Shown in pieces: positions 17,108 to 26,265 of a stretch of DNA of 64,000 nt. Each line of letters opens with the position of its first letter. Within the stretch, counting starts at the first letter, position 1. Below the pieces are notes generated by a model. It searched no databases. It saw nothing but the letters and a program-made list of their open reading frames with translations, and had not been told where the DNA came from. The translations under genes were made by a program, and so were the position numbers. This DNA comes from Cedecea selenatireducens (GTDB taxonomy: Bacteria > Pseudomonadota > Gammaproteobacteria > Enterobacterales > Enterobacteriaceae), in the NCBI RefSeq assembly GCF_042138895.1, contig NZ_JBHIKW010000001.1:62001-126000 (forward strand), given 5' to 3'.

Positions 17108-18499
17108 TTAGCGTGTGGATTTACGGCCGTAAACGGCCCAGGTGATAACCACACACACAATATAAAAGACGAGGAAAAGCTTCATCGCCCCGGCCGGTGA
17201 GCCGGTGAGCGCCAGGGAGGTGCCGAAGGCTTTAGGGATAAAGAATCCGCCAATCGCGCCAATAGCCGAGATAAAGCCCAGCGCTGCGGCAGTATCCGTC
17301 GCGGCCTCGCGCATGGCGACTTCATCGCTGCCGCCGGCGGCTTTCACTCTGTCCATCGTCAACTTGCGGAAAATCACCGAGATCATCTGGAAGGTGGAGC
17401 CGCTGCCCAGCCCGGCCGTCAGGAACAGCATCAGGAACACGCCGAAGAAGGCGATAAAGTTGCCGCCCTGGCCATTGGTCGGCAGCGTGGTGAACAGCAG
17501 CGCGCTGAAAATCGCCATCAGGATAAAGTTATACAGCGAGACCCGCGTGCCGCCCAGGCGGTCAGAAATTGCCCCGCCGGCAGAACGCGCCAGCGCGCCA
17601 AGCAGTGGGCCAAAGAAGGCAAAGTGCAGAATGTTCACGTCCGGGAATTGGGTTTTAGACAGCATCGCGAACCCGGCGGAAAAGCCGATAAACGAGCCAA
17701 AGGTCGCCAGATACAGCAGGCCGAGAACCCAAAGATGCCCACGCTTAAGCACCGGCAGTTGTTCACGCAGGGAAGCTTTTGACGCCGAAAGGTCGTTCAT
17801 CCCGAACCAGGCCGCCAGGGTGAAAACGGCCAGGAACGGCACCCAAATCCACGCGGCATTTTCAAGGAACAGCATGGTGCCGTCGCCCTGCTCAACGCCT
17901 TTGCCGCCGAAAACGGCAAACATCGACAGGGAGATGACCAGCGGGGCCACCAGCTGCATCACGCTGACGCCCATATTGCCCAGCCCGCCGTTAATTCCCA
18001 GCGCGCCGCCCTGCTTTGCCTTCGGGAAGAAGAAGCTGATGTTGGCCATGCTGGAAGCAAAGTTCGCCCCGGCAAAGCCGCACAGCAGCGAGATGCAAAT
18101 GAAGGTGTTAAACGAAGTGCTGGTGTCCTGCACGGCAAAGCCCAGCCACACGCAAGGAATAATCAAAATCCCCGTGCTGAACGCCGTCCAGCGACGACCA
18201 CCAAAGACCGGCACCATGAAGGAATACGGCACGCGCAGCAGCGCACCAGAAACAGAAGGTAACGCCGTGAGCATAAACAGCTGGTCGGTGGTAAAAGAAA
18301 AGCCGACTTTATTCAGATTCACCGCCACCGCGCTGAACAGCATCCAGACGCAGAAGGCCAGCAGCAGGCTGGGAACGGAAATCCACAGGTTGCGGCGGGC
18401 GATGCGATGGCCCTTTTGCTGCCAGAACTGCGGATCTTCCGGCCGCCAGTCGGTAATCAGTGCGCCCGAAGACTTCTCGGTAACGGGAGACTGTGACAT
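17108..18499 (-). CDS. narK: Nitrate/nitrite antiporter NarK
   Basis: 463 residues as in E. coli. Twelve-helix major facilitator carrier of the nitrate/nitrite porter family that imports nitrate in exchange for nitrite. Both nitrate-signature glycine-rich segments are present (GFAGANFASSMANISFFFP and GLGSGSTFQMISVIFR), along with the substrate-site Arg in LLRVPYSF and the later SDRLGGTRV arginine. I start at ATG 18499 (MSQSPVTEK) behind GAGGTG; the 11-codon extension is not needed. A perfect FNR site lies 60 bp upstream. Confidence 0.98.
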   Translation of the reverse strand: MSQSPVTEKSSGALITDWRPEDPQFWQQKGHRIARRNLWISVPSLLLAFCVWMLFSAVAVNLNKVGFSFTTDQLFMLTALPSVSGALLRVPYSFMVPVFGGRRWTAFSTGILIIPCVWLGFAVQDTSTSFNTFICISLLCGFAGANFASSMANISFFFPKAKQGGALGINGGLGNMGVSVMQLVAPLVISLSMFAVFGGKGVEQGDGTMLFLENAAWIWVPFLAVFTLAAWFGMNDLSASKASLREQLPVLKRGHLWVLGLLYLATFGSFIGFSAGFAMLSKTQFPDVNILHFAFFGPLLGALARSAGGAISDRLGGTRVSLYNFILMAIFSALLFTTLPTNGQGGNFIAFFGVFLMLFLTAGLGSGSTFQMISVIFRKLTMDRVKAAGGSDEVAMREAATDTAAALGFISAIGAIGGFFIPKAFGTSLALTGSPAGAMKLFLVFYIVCVVITWAVYGRKSTR

Positions 18500-18808
18500 A
18501 AACACCTCATTTCGTGTGAGTAAATGCCGCAACCTTAGGGTTCCTGCGTGGAGATTAGTTGATGTAAATCAAGGGATAATCTATCTCTCCGGCGCGCAAA
18601 AATGCCCCCTCATTCTTTGTGAGTAATCTTCTGGCGTAAAAATACCGTGATTAATCACATCCCTGAGTGAGCCAGCGGCGGGGTTAATCCAACCCTCTGC
18701 CCCCTTTGGCAATTTAGGGGTAATCCTTAGTGGGTATGGGTATACTCCAGGTGTTGACTGAAAATAACGCCACTCGTCACCTTTACCGCTCCAGGAGCCC
18801 GTTCGCCA
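18500..18808. promoter_or_regulatory. Divergent narK-narX control region
   Basis: 309 bp between divergent narK and narX. The FNR site for narK is at 18559-18572. NarL-type heptamers (consensus TACYNMT and its complement) occur at about 18713-18719 (AGGGGTA) and 18735-18741 (ATGGGTA), with TATACTCC next to the latter. This matches the E. coli arrangement in which narK is strongly activated by FNR plus NarL. No gene is seen inside. Confidence 0.75.
18559..18572. promoter_or_regulatory. FNR site of narK
   Basis: TTGAT-GTAA-ATCAA, perfect FNR consensus, 60 bp upstream of the narK start. If centred at -41.5 on the minus strand, transcription would start near 18524. Confidence 0.87.
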
Positions 18809-20602
18809 ATGCTAAAACGCCTGCTTTCTCCCCTTTCGCTGGTCAATCAGCTGGCGCTGGTCGTCGTGCTGCTGGCGATTATCAGCGTGGCGGGAATGGC
18901 GGCTGCCGGCTGGCTGGCTCAGGGGATTTCGGGCAATGCCCACGCGATCAATAAAACGGGCTCGATGCGCATGCAGAGCTATCGCCTGCTGGCGGCAATT
19001 CCGCTGACGGAGCAGGATAAGGTGCTGCTTCGCGAAATGGAGGAAACCACGTGGAGCAACGATCTGCACCTTGCCGCCGAGCGCGACGGGCAGCAGGCAC
19101 GGCTCCGGCAGCTGCAGGAGTACTGGCGAAGTACGCTGGAGCCAGCGCTGATTGCCGCCCAAACTCCGCAGCAGGTAAAACCCGCCGTCGCCCATTTTGT
19201 GGCCAGCATTGATGAACTCGTCAGCTCCTTTGACCGCACCACGGAGATGCGCCTGCATCACGTTATTTTGCTGCAGCAGGGTATGGCGGTATTACTCGGG
19301 TTATTGATCGTCTTTACCCTGATTTGGTTACGCAAAAGGTTACTCCGTCCGTGGCGTCAGCTGCTGGCGATGGCCACGGCCATTGGCCAGCGGGACTTCA
19401 CCCGGCGCGTGAACGTTCGTGGCCGCGACGAAATGGCCACGCTTGGAATAGCGCTGAACAGCATGTCCAGCGAGCTGGCCCAGAGCTACGCCGTGCTCGA
19501 ACGCCGGGTCAGAGAGAAAACCGCCGGTCTTGAGCAAAAAAATCAGATGCTCTCTTTCCTCTACGAGGCGAATCGCCGCCTCCACGCTCAGGCCCCGCTG
19601 TGCCAGCGAATCTCCCCCGTTCTGAGCGAGCTACAGGTATTAACGCCGCTGCTGGGCATCGTGCTGCGGGTTTATGAGTACGAAGATGAAGAGAATTACC
19701 AGGAATATACCTTCCAGCCGGATGCGCACTGCGATGCCCAGGGCTGCCAGCTTTGCCCGGATGCCGGTGCGGCGCTGCCGCAGGAAACCACGACGCTGAA
19801 ATGGCGGCTCACGGACAACCATATTCATTACGGCCTGGTGCTGGCCCAGCTGCCTTTTGGCAAGATACTGACCGAAGACCAGCAGCAGCTTATCGCCACC
19901 CTGATGGAACAGCTGACCTCCACGCTCGCCATGGAGCGCCAGTACGAGCACCAGCAGCAGCTGGTGGTGATGGAGGAGCGCTCCGCCATCGCCAGGGAAC
20001 TGCACGACTCCATCGCCCAGTCGCTCTCCTGTATGAAAATGCAGGTCAGCTGCCTGCAAATGCAGGGCGAAGCGCTGCCGGAAGAGAGCCGCACGCTGCT
20101 GGAACAAATTCGCGGCGAGCTGAATACCTCCTGGCGGCAGCTGCGAGAGCTGCTGACGACGTTCCGCCTGCAGCTGACCGAGCCCGGCCTGCGGCCTGCG
20201 CTGGAAGCCAGTTGCCAGGAGTTCAGCGACAAGCTTGGCTTCCCGGTCACGCTGGATTACCAGCTCCCGCCGCGCCTCGTCCCTTCCCATCAGGCGATCC
20301 ATTTAGTGCAGATTGCCCGCGAGGCGTTGAACAACAGCTTAAAGCACGCCGACGCCAGCGCCTGCGGCATCAACGTCACCCGCCAGGGGAATCAGGTTCG
20401 TCTGGTAGTGTGGGACAACGGCCGGGGGATCTCCGGCAGCGGCGAGCGCAGTAATCATTACGGCCTTATTATCATGCGCGACCGCGCACAAACCTTGCAG
20501 GGTGACTGCCAGGTTCGCCCCCGCGCCTGCGGTGGCACCGAAGTGGTCGTCAATTTTATCCCCGAAGCACCGCTTTCTTCCGTAACAAGGAGCGAAGAAT
20601 GA
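18809..20602 (+). CDS. narX: Nitrate/nitrite sensor histidine kinase NarX
   Basis: 597 residues (E. coli 598). Membrane sensor for nitrate and nitrite that phosphorylates NarL. An N-terminal membrane helix (residues about 14-37) precedes the periplasmic sensor with the P-box (GSMRMQSYRLLAAIPL). Then come a second helix (about 151-172), HAMP, and a cysteine-bearing central module. The HPK7 kinase core has phospho-His in ERSAIARELHDSIAQSLS and the ATP site in LVQIAREALNNSLKHADA and WDNGRGI. It overlaps narL by 4 bp (ATGA). Confidence 0.97.
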   Translation: MLKRLLSPLSLVNQLALVVVLLAIISVAGMAAAGWLAQGISGNAHAINKTGSMRMQSYRLLAAIPLTEQDKVLLREMEETTWSNDLHLAAERDGQQARLRQLQEYWRSTLEPALIAAQTPQQVKPAVAHFVASIDELVSSFDRTTEMRLHHVILLQQGMAVLLGLLIVFTLIWLRKRLLRPWRQLLAMATAIGQRDFTRRVNVRGRDEMATLGIALNSMSSELAQSYAVLERRVREKTAGLEQKNQMLSFLYEANRRLHAQAPLCQRISPVLSELQVLTPLLGIVLRVYEYEDEENYQEYTFQPDAHCDAQGCQLCPDAGAALPQETTTLKWRLTDNHIHYGLVLAQLPFGKILTEDQQQLIATLMEQLTSTLAMERQYEHQQQLVVMEERSAIARELHDSIAQSLSCMKMQVSCLQMQGEALPEESRTLLEQIRGELNTSWRQLRELLTTFRLQLTEPGLRPALEASCQEFSDKLGFPVTLDYQLPPRLVPSHQAIHLVQIAREALNNSLKHADASACGINVTRQGNQVRLVVWDNGRGISGSGERSNHYGLIIMRDRAQTLQGDCQVRPRACGGTEVVVNFIPEAPLSSVTRSEE

Positions 20603-21249
20603 GCCATCAGGAAGCAGCAACCATTTTGCTGATAGACGATCATCCCATGATGCGTACCGGCGTTAAGCAGCTGATAAGCATGGCGCCAGAGCTGGCCGTG
20701 GTCGGTGAAGCCGGCAGCGGCGAGCAGGGCGTGCAGCTTGCCGAATCTCTCGACCCGGATCTGATCCTGCTCGATCTCAATATGCCGGGCATGAACGGGC
20801 TTGAGACGCTCGACTGCCTGCGCGAAAAAGCGCTTTCAGGGCGGATTGTGGTGTTCAGCGTTTCTAACCATGAAGAAGATGTAGTGACCGCCCTTAAGCG
20901 CGGCGCGGACGGCTATTTGCTGAAAGATATGGAGCCGGAAGACCTGCTCAAGGCCTTGCAGCAGGCGGCGGCGGGAGAAATGGTGCTCAGCGAAGCGCTA
21001 ACGCCCGTCCTGGCAGCGAGCCTGCGGGCCAACCGCTCAACGTCCGACCGCGACGTGAATCAGCTTACGCCGCGCGAGCGCGACATTCTGAAGCTGATTG
21101 CCCAGGGGTTGCCTAACAAGATGATTGCCCGACGTCTGGACATCACCGAAAGCACGGTGAAGGTGCACGTCAAACACTTGCTGAAGAAGATGAAGCTCAA
21201 ATCCCGGGTTGAAGCCGCAGTTTGGGTTCATCAGGAACGCATTTTCTAA
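20599..21249 (+). CDS. narL: Nitrate/nitrite response regulator NarL
   Basis: 216 residues, same as E. coli. Receiver domain with acidic pocket (LLIDDHPMM), phospho-acceptor Asp59 in DLILLDLNMPGMNG and the conserved Lys in DGYLLKDM. A C-terminal LuxR/GerE helix-turn-helix follows (LTPRERDILKLIAQGLPNKMIARRLDITESTVKVHVKHLL). It activates narGHJI and narK and represses alternative respiratory genes. Translationally coupled to narX. It runs into convergent ychO with only 6 bp between. Confidence 0.98.
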   Translation: MSHQEAATILLIDDHPMMRTGVKQLISMAPELAVVGEAGSGEQGVQLAESLDPDLILLDLNMPGMNGLETLDCLREKALSGRIVVFSVSNHEEDVVTALKRGADGYLLKDMEPEDLLKALQQAAAGEMVLSEALTPVLAASLRANRSTSDRDVNQLTPRERDILKLIAQGLPNKMIARRLDITESTVKVHVKHLLKKMKLKSRVEAAVWVHQERIF

Positions 21250-21255
21250 ACTGGC

Positions 21256-22656
21256 CTAATCGCCCGGCAGCAAAGAATAACGTTTGTCGCTTTCCGGGTT
21301 GATCAGCAGCGGTGCGGCAGTTTTGAGGACGATCTCGTTCGAGGTTACCCGCAGCCCCTTTTCGTCCTCAAGGGTGACCGCAAGGTGATATTCGTTGGCG
21401 GCCCCTTCCTGCCAGGCTGGCAAAATAATGCTCCAGCCGTCTGCGCTTCGCGCCTGAGCCGGCGGCGTCAGGCTCAGCGCCTTCGTATCGCCCTGCCATG
21501 AAAGGCTTCTGATACCATAGGTCGCTTTAACCTGCAGCTTAAGCAATACCGTTTCTCCCGGCTGCGGCTGCCACGGCGGCGTGGCCAGGAACACGGACAG
21601 CGTTTTGCGCTGGCGGAACTGCATCACCGGCACGGACTCACGCTCAACGTTATCGTAGCGGCTGCCGCGCAGCGAGCTGGTGGTTGCCACCTCATCTGCC
21701 GAGAGCTGTTTTTGCAGCGGGACACCGAAGCGGTAGTTAAGCTTAAGCCCCAGATTCTCCTGCGCGGTGCCGCTTTCCCCCTGTTTATGCTGGGCCGTTA
21801 ACGTAATCAGCGGCACCGGCGTGTAGTTAATGCCCATCGTCACCGCCAGCGGATTTCGGTAGCCGGTATCGCTGTCGAAAAGCGTGACGTTGTCACCAAA
21901 ATACTGTTCGAAGCTCAGGCTGGTATTGATATGCCGGTAAAACGGTAGCCAGGCCTGCGCCGTGACGTCATAGCCCCGGGCCAGGCGCTGCTCGAGCGTT
22001 TCAGTTTGCCCGCGCCAGCCGCTCAGCGGTTGATAATAATTGGCCGAAAGCCGCAGGTATTCGCCCCAGGCTTCGGCCCCAAAACCCGCGCGCTGCAGTT
22101 GGGTAGTGAGCTGGTTGTCGTAGAAGGTGTTGTACCCTAATAGCCAGCGTCCGGCTACCCAGCGCTGCCCTACGCCCAGGTTACCTGTCGCGCCCTTCTC
22201 CTGCTGGCTAAACCCGAGCTGGCTCCAGGTCAGGTAGCGATTGTTATCCTGCCAGGGCGTGAAAAGTGAGCCGCTGCTGCCCTTCCAGCTCCCATGCTGA
22301 TCGACCTGCAAATTGAAGCTGGCCTTCCCCCAGGGCGAAAGCAAAGCCTGGGCTTCGTCGGTGACTTTGTCGGTTAACAAATCCCGCAGGCTGGTAAAAG
22401 CGAAAAGCTGCGCCTGCTCGCCGGCATCCAGTCCGTTATCCACCATACTGTCTTCACCAAACTTCTTAGCCATCGCGGCAATTCTACGCGCGGCGGCATC
22501 GGTTTCTGGCGCAAGGCCCATGTTCGGCAGGTCATTTGAAGGGGAAGAGAAAGGGTTTTGGGCAGCCTGAACAAAGTTATTTGAGGTACTCATTGCCCCT
22601 CCCGGACGAGGGAGCAGGCAGCACAAAGTCAAAAGCGGAACGGCAAATCTACGCAT
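21256..22656 (-). CDS. ychO: Inverse autotransporter / invasin-like outer membrane protein YchO
   Basis: 466 residues, about the size of E. coli YchO. An N-terminal hydrophobic signal (LLTLCCLLPRPGGA) leads to an intimin/invasin-type beta-barrel domain (KASFNLQVDQHGSWKGSSGSLFTPW to LTLGLKLNYRFG). A C-terminal Ig-like portion (FLATPPWQPQPGETVLLKLQVKA to the end) follows. Members sit in the outer membrane and present their C-terminus outside; a role in adhesion has been proposed for the E. coli homologue. Convergent with narL. Confidence 0.9.
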   Translation of the reverse strand: MRRFAVPLLTLCCLLPRPGGAMSTSNNFVQAAQNPFSSPSNDLPNMGLAPETDAAARRIAAMAKKFGEDSMVDNGLDAGEQAQLFAFTSLRDLLTDKVTDEAQALLSPWGKASFNLQVDQHGSWKGSSGSLFTPWQDNNRYLTWSQLGFSQQEKGATGNLGVGQRWVAGRWLLGYNTFYDNQLTTQLQRAGFGAEAWGEYLRLSANYYQPLSGWRGQTETLEQRLARGYDVTAQAWLPFYRHINTSLSFEQYFGDNVTLFDSDTGYRNPLAVTMGINYTPVPLITLTAQHKQGESGTAQENLGLKLNYRFGVPLQKQLSADEVATTSSLRGSRYDNVERESVPVMQFRQRKTLSVFLATPPWQPQPGETVLLKLQVKATYGIRSLSWQGDTKALSLTPPAQARSADGWSIILPAWQEGAANEYHLAVTLEDEKGLRVTSNEIVLKTAAPLLINPESDKRYSLLPGD

Positions 22657-22818
22657 TTGTAAATTATAACATAATGGTTTTGCTCTTTACCCGGCCCATA
22701 CATAGCCTGAACGCGACTCCAGGAGTAATCCGGCTTTTCTGGGCATAAATCATACCCACTCAGGGCGCAGGGAGATACACTGGACGCCTCGCTCATCGTC
22801 ATTACCCAGGAGAAGCAA

Positions 22819-23172
22819 GTGCAGAAGATAGTCATTATCGCCAACGGCGCGGCCTACGGCAGCGAATCGCTTTTCAACAGTTTGCGGCTGGCCATTGCCC
22901 TGCGCGACCAGGAACCACAGCCGGAAGTGAAGCTATTCCTGATGTCCGACGCGGTGACCGCCGGCCTGCGTGGTCAGAAGCCCGCCGAAGGCTACAACAT
23001 CCAGCAGATGCTCGAGATCCTCACCGCGCAGGGCGTGCCCGTTAAGCTCTGTAAAACCTGCACCGACGGACGCGGCATCACCGAACTGCCGCTCATCGAG
23101 GGCGTCGCCATCGGCACGCTGGTTGAACTCGCCGAATGGACTTTAGCCTCGGATAAGACCCTCACCTTCTAA
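22819..23172 (+). CDS. ychN: DsrE/F-like small protein YchN
   Basis: 117 residues, as in E. coli. DsrE-fold protein forming hexamers in the known structure; function unknown, possibly sulfur transfer. The family core IVIIANGAAYGSESLFNSLRLAIAL and FLMSDAVTAGL is clear. The conserved cysteine pair is in KLCKTCTDGRG. Divergent from ychO with a 162-bp gap. The position is conserved in E. coli, where chaC comes next; here a chemoreceptor is inserted. Confidence 0.94.
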   Translation: MQKIVIIANGAAYGSESLFNSLRLAIALRDQEPQPEVKLFLMSDAVTAGLRGQKPAEGYNIQQMLEILTAQGVPVKLCKTCTDGRGITELPLIEGVAIGTLVELAEWTLASDKTLTF

Positions 23173-23276
23173 TTATTTCGGCGCGGGAATATTATTTGCT
23201 TATATCCCCTCCCGCGCCATCAAGTTACCTGCAGACGTTGCCGATATTTTACTTAGGACAACACAGCAGGATAATA

Positions 23277-25067
23277 ATGATGGTTAGATCTCTTCGTACA
23301 CGCATTCTTTTAGTCACGGCAGTTTGCCTGGTCTCCGCCTTATGTCTTAACACTTTTATTAACTACGCCGTCACCAGCCGCGATAACCAGCAGTCCATCA
23401 GCGACACCTTAACCAGCACCAGCCTTAGCCATTCCGTTGCCATCAGCGACTGGGTCAGCGGAAAAATGTCTATGATTAGCGCCCTGGAAAGCGCCGCGCT
23501 GAGCGAAGACCCGATCCCCGTCTTCAGCCAAATGGCAAAAGCCGGAGGCTTCACCAACATCTACGTTGGCTATGCCAATAAAACCGCAAAATTCTCAGAC
23601 CCTACCGGCGTTCCGGCCGATTTCGACCCTACGGTTCGCCCGTGGTATCAACAGGTCGTAAAAGATGATGCTCCGGTCGTTACCGCCCCGTACGTGGACG
23701 CCGGGACCGGGAAGCTTGTCGTGACCTTCGCCGTGCCCATTAAACAGGATGGTAGCCTGAAAGCCGTGGTCGCCGGTGATGTCGCCATGGACAGCGTGAT
23801 CGCTAACGTTCGCAGTATTCATCCAACCCCAAACAGTAGCGGATTGTTGATCAATAGCGACGGCACGCTGATTGCCGGTCAGGATCCCGCGTTGACGCTG
23901 AAGCCCTTTTCTGAGGCGGTTAAACAGGCTGATTTAACTCAGTTGCTTGGCGTCAGCCATCGCGCCACCGGCACGATTGGCGAACAAACCAAGCAGCTGA
24001 TGGCAACGCCTATTGCCGGCACACATTGGTATGTCGTCGTCGCTCTGGACGAAGGCGATGCCACCTCCGGCATGCGTTCGCTGCTGAAGGCTTCGGCCCT
24101 CGCCCTGTTGGTGCTGGTGCTGATATCTGGCGCGGTGGTGCATCTTCTGATTGGTAAAGTGATGAGCCGCCTCGGCACGATTCGGGATGGGATGCGAGCC
24201 ATCAGCAACGGCACGAACGATCTGTCGCAGCGCTTACCTGAAACCGGCCACGATGAGGTCACGGAAATCGCCCACGCCTTCAACGCGTTCAGCGACAAGC
24301 TGGGCGTGGTGATGATGCAGATCAGAGACTCCAGCGCGTCGGTTAAGGTGGCGGCAAACGAAATAGCCGCGGGTAACCAGGATCTCTCCACCCGTACCGA
24401 ACAGGCCGCCTCAAGCCTGCGGGAAACGGCCAGCGCGGTAGAGCAAATTACCGCGTCCGTCGCAAACTCTACGGCTTCAGCCGCCCAGGCGAACACCCAG
24501 GCCCACAGCGCCAGCGAAGCGGCCGAACGCGGGGGCGAAGTCGTCTCAAAAGTCATTACCACAATGCAGGCCATTGAGCTTGCCTCCGGCAAGATTGGCG
24601 ACATCACCAGCGTCATTGACAGCATCGCCTTCCAGACCAACATCCTGGCGCTGAATGCCGCGGTTGAGGCCGCCCGGGCCGGCGAGCAGGGTCGCGGTTT
24701 TGCCGTCGTTGCCGGAGAAGTACGCAATCTTGCCAGCCGCAGTGCCCAGGCGGCGAAGGAAATTAAAAGCCTGATCGACTCCACTACCGCCAGCGTAGCC
24801 GACGGTTCGGTTTACGTTCGTCAGGCCGGAGAAGCCATGGACGAGATTGAGCAGAGCGTCGGGAGCGTGCTGGTCATCATGCGTGAGATAACCGTCTCCA
24901 CCGATGAACAGATGAAAGGCATTCAGGAAATTAACCACGCCGTGACCCACCTCGACGGCATGGTGCAGCAGAATGCCGAGCTGGTTGTGGAATCTGCGGC
25001 CGCAGCCGGGGCGCTACAAAGTCAGGCTGGGGAACTCGCGGAAACCGCCGGGCATTTCCGGATTTAA
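23277..25067 (+). CDS. Methyl-accepting chemotaxis protein with dCache sensor
   Basis: 596-residue chemoreceptor. Membrane helix 1 spans about 8-30, the periplasmic dCache domain about 35-270, and helix 2 about 285-308. HAMP and the long cytoplasmic coiled coil follow, with the signalling tip IAFQTNILALNAAVEAARAG (adaptor and CheA contact). In the sensor R121, W123, Y124, D141 and D168 match the amino-acid-binding dCache_1 motif known from Pseudomonas PctA with the same spacing, except that the first Tyr is F116; an amino-acid ligand is therefore inferred. No NWETF-like tail for CheR/CheB is present. I start at ATG 23277 behind AGGA. Not found here in E. coli. Confidence 0.93.
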   Translation: MMVRSLRTRILLVTAVCLVSALCLNTFINYAVTSRDNQQSISDTLTSTSLSHSVAISDWVSGKMSMISALESAALSEDPIPVFSQMAKAGGFTNIYVGYANKTAKFSDPTGVPADFDPTVRPWYQQVVKDDAPVVTAPYVDAGTGKLVVTFAVPIKQDGSLKAVVAGDVAMDSVIANVRSIHPTPNSSGLLINSDGTLIAGQDPALTLKPFSEAVKQADLTQLLGVSHRATGTIGEQTKQLMATPIAGTHWYVVVALDEGDATSGMRSLLKASALALLVLVLISGAVVHLLIGKVMSRLGTIRDGMRAISNGTNDLSQRLPETGHDEVTEIAHAFNAFSDKLGVVMMQIRDSSASVKVAANEIAAGNQDLSTRTEQAASSLRETASAVEQITASVANSTASAAQANTQAHSASEAAERGGEVVSKVITTMQAIELASGKIGDITSVIDSIAFQTNILALNAAVEAARAGEQGRGFAVVAGEVRNLASRSAQAAKEIKSLIDSTTASVADGSVYVRQAGEAMDEIEQSVGSVLVIMREITVSTDEQMKGIQEINHAVTHLDGMVQQNAELVVESAAAAGALQSQAGELAETAGHFRI

Positions 25068-25213
25068 TGATGAGCCGACGGGCGTTTGCCAACGAAACGC
25101 CCGCTAGCTGAAAGGTTTCAGGCACAATGTCATTATTGTTGAATCGTTACGGCATTTTTTGATCAGCGTCAGCATTTGCTGCCCGCCGCTCTGGTGTGAT
25201 GCTTCGGGTGATT

Positions 25214-25229
25214 TGTGAACAATATCACT
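25214..25229. promoter_or_regulatory. CRP-like site upstream of the DUF1883 gene
   Basis: TGTGA-N6-TCACT differs from the CRP core consensus TGTGA-N6-TCACA at one base. It lies 60 bp before the start at 25289. A plausible -10 (TTTAAT, 25265-25270) follows. Regulation by CRP is inferred. Confidence 0.5.
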
Positions 25230-25288
25230 TACCGGTGCAGCACCTTTGGGGGCCTCAGGCCATGTTTAATGCGGGAGTGGAGTGAAAA

Positions 25289-25534
25289 ATGCCAGTTGTA
25301 AAAGCCAGTCTTAAACTTTTTGGGGGCGATACCGTGGTGGTTCGCTGTTCGAATAACTGCCATATCCATTTGATGTGTGACTCAGACAAACACGGCGGCT
25401 CGGAGGCGGACGTTTTAAGCCTGCAAAACCGCCAGTCTGCCTATATTGCCGTCCCCTACAGCGGCACCTGGAAAGTGCTGATCGACAGCCATACTCAGTC
25501 GCTTGAGCATTCCATCAGCTACGTTCCGGCATAA
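25289..25534 (+). CDS. DUF1883 domain-containing small protein
   Basis: 81 residues, soluble, no signal peptide. It matches my recollection of the DUF1883 pattern: an N-terminal strand region with DTVVVRCSNNCHIHLMCDSD, then a C-terminal VPYSGTWKVLIDS segment ending in a beta-rich tail. The function of the family is unknown; some members are fused to TIR-type or other signalling domains. It has its own upstream CRP-like site and a hairpin terminator, so it looks monocistronic. GGGAGTGGAGTG precedes the start. Absent from this position in E. coli. Confidence 0.8.
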   Translation: MPVVKASLKLFGGDTVVVRCSNNCHIHLMCDSDKHGGSEADVLSLQNRQSAYIAVPYSGTWKVLIDSHTQSLEHSISYVPA

Positions 25535-25542
25535 AACACGAA

Positions 25543-25565
25543 GGCCACCTTCCGGTGGCCATTTT
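25543..25565. terminator. Terminator between the DUF1883 gene and chaC
   Basis: GGCCACC-TTCC-GGTGGCC followed by ATTTT. It lies between convergent genes (stop of chaC at 25570), so it may act on both strands, better on the plus strand. Confidence 0.78.
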
Positions 25566-25569
25566 CTGA

Positions 25570-26265
25570 CTATGCAAAACCGGGCTGCAGCCCGCTTTCG
25601 TCCTCATGCCCGCTAAGCCAGGCGCGAACCTGGTTTGCCAGCTCGGACATACGATCGTCCTGCATACCGTGCTTTTTCATCTCCTGCTCGAGAGAAAAGA
25701 GATACTGTGCATTGGTGCCCAGCGGGCCGCTCGCGGCAGCGATTAACGGCGCGATGGTTTCTGCCCTGGTATCCGCCTCATAAAGCGGATGACGCGGGTC
25801 CATGATGAACACCAGCGCGTTGACCGTGCGGCCGTCATCCAGTGCGAGCTTGCACCAGGTCGGCAAATAACACCCGGTTATCATCTCTCGCTTCCAGACA
25901 AGCGTCAGTTCATCTTCCAGAATCTCTTCCGGCAGCCGATAAGCAAGGCCGGTGGTTCTTCCACCCTCTTTCAGCGCGAGCATACGCCCCGGTCGGCAAG
26001 CCGTCCCTCGCCCCGCCGTCAATCTCAGGCAAAATGCACGATGCCAGCCCACCAGCATGCCGGGGGCTGACTCTTCAAATTCAAAAGCCGGGTTCCACAT
26101 TAATGAACCGTAACCAAAGAGCCACACCGGACTTTGGTCTGGGCGACAAGCAAGCGTCGCGGCAAGAGAAGCCGAGCGCTGCTCAGGGGTCCACAATAAC
26201 GATTCCTCAATGGCACCAAAAGCCGTCTTACAATCCGCTTTCATTAAGAAATCACGCGTTAACAC
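25570..26265 (-). CDS. chaC: Glutathione-specific gamma-glutamylcyclotransferase ChaC
   Basis: 231 residues as in E. coli. ChaC proteins cleave glutathione to 5-oxoproline and Cys-Gly. The substrate-binding loop YGSLMWNP is in VWLFGYGSLMWNPAFEFE, and the catalytic Glu falls in the segment VFIMDPRHPLYEADT / GLAYRLPEE region typical of the family. The start MLTRDFLMKADCKTAFGAIEESL aligns with the E. coli N-terminus. In E. coli chaB lies between chaC and chaA; here no chaB is found upstream. Confidence 0.95.
   Translation of the reverse strand: MLTRDFLMKADCKTAFGAIEESLLWTPEQRSASLAATLACRPDQSPVWLFGYGSLMWNPAFEFEESAPGMLVGWHRAFCLRLTAGRGTACRPGRMLALKEGGRTTGLAYRLPEEILEDELTLVWKREMITGCYLPTWCKLALDDGRTVNALVFIMDPRHPLYEADTRAETIAPLIAAASGPLGTNAQYLFSLEQEMKKHGMQDDRMSELANQVRAWLSGHEDESGLQPGFA

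Noticed and set aside
17205..18626. 473-residue plus-strand frame opposite narK
   Set aside because: Shadow of narK, which is full length and convincing on the other strand.
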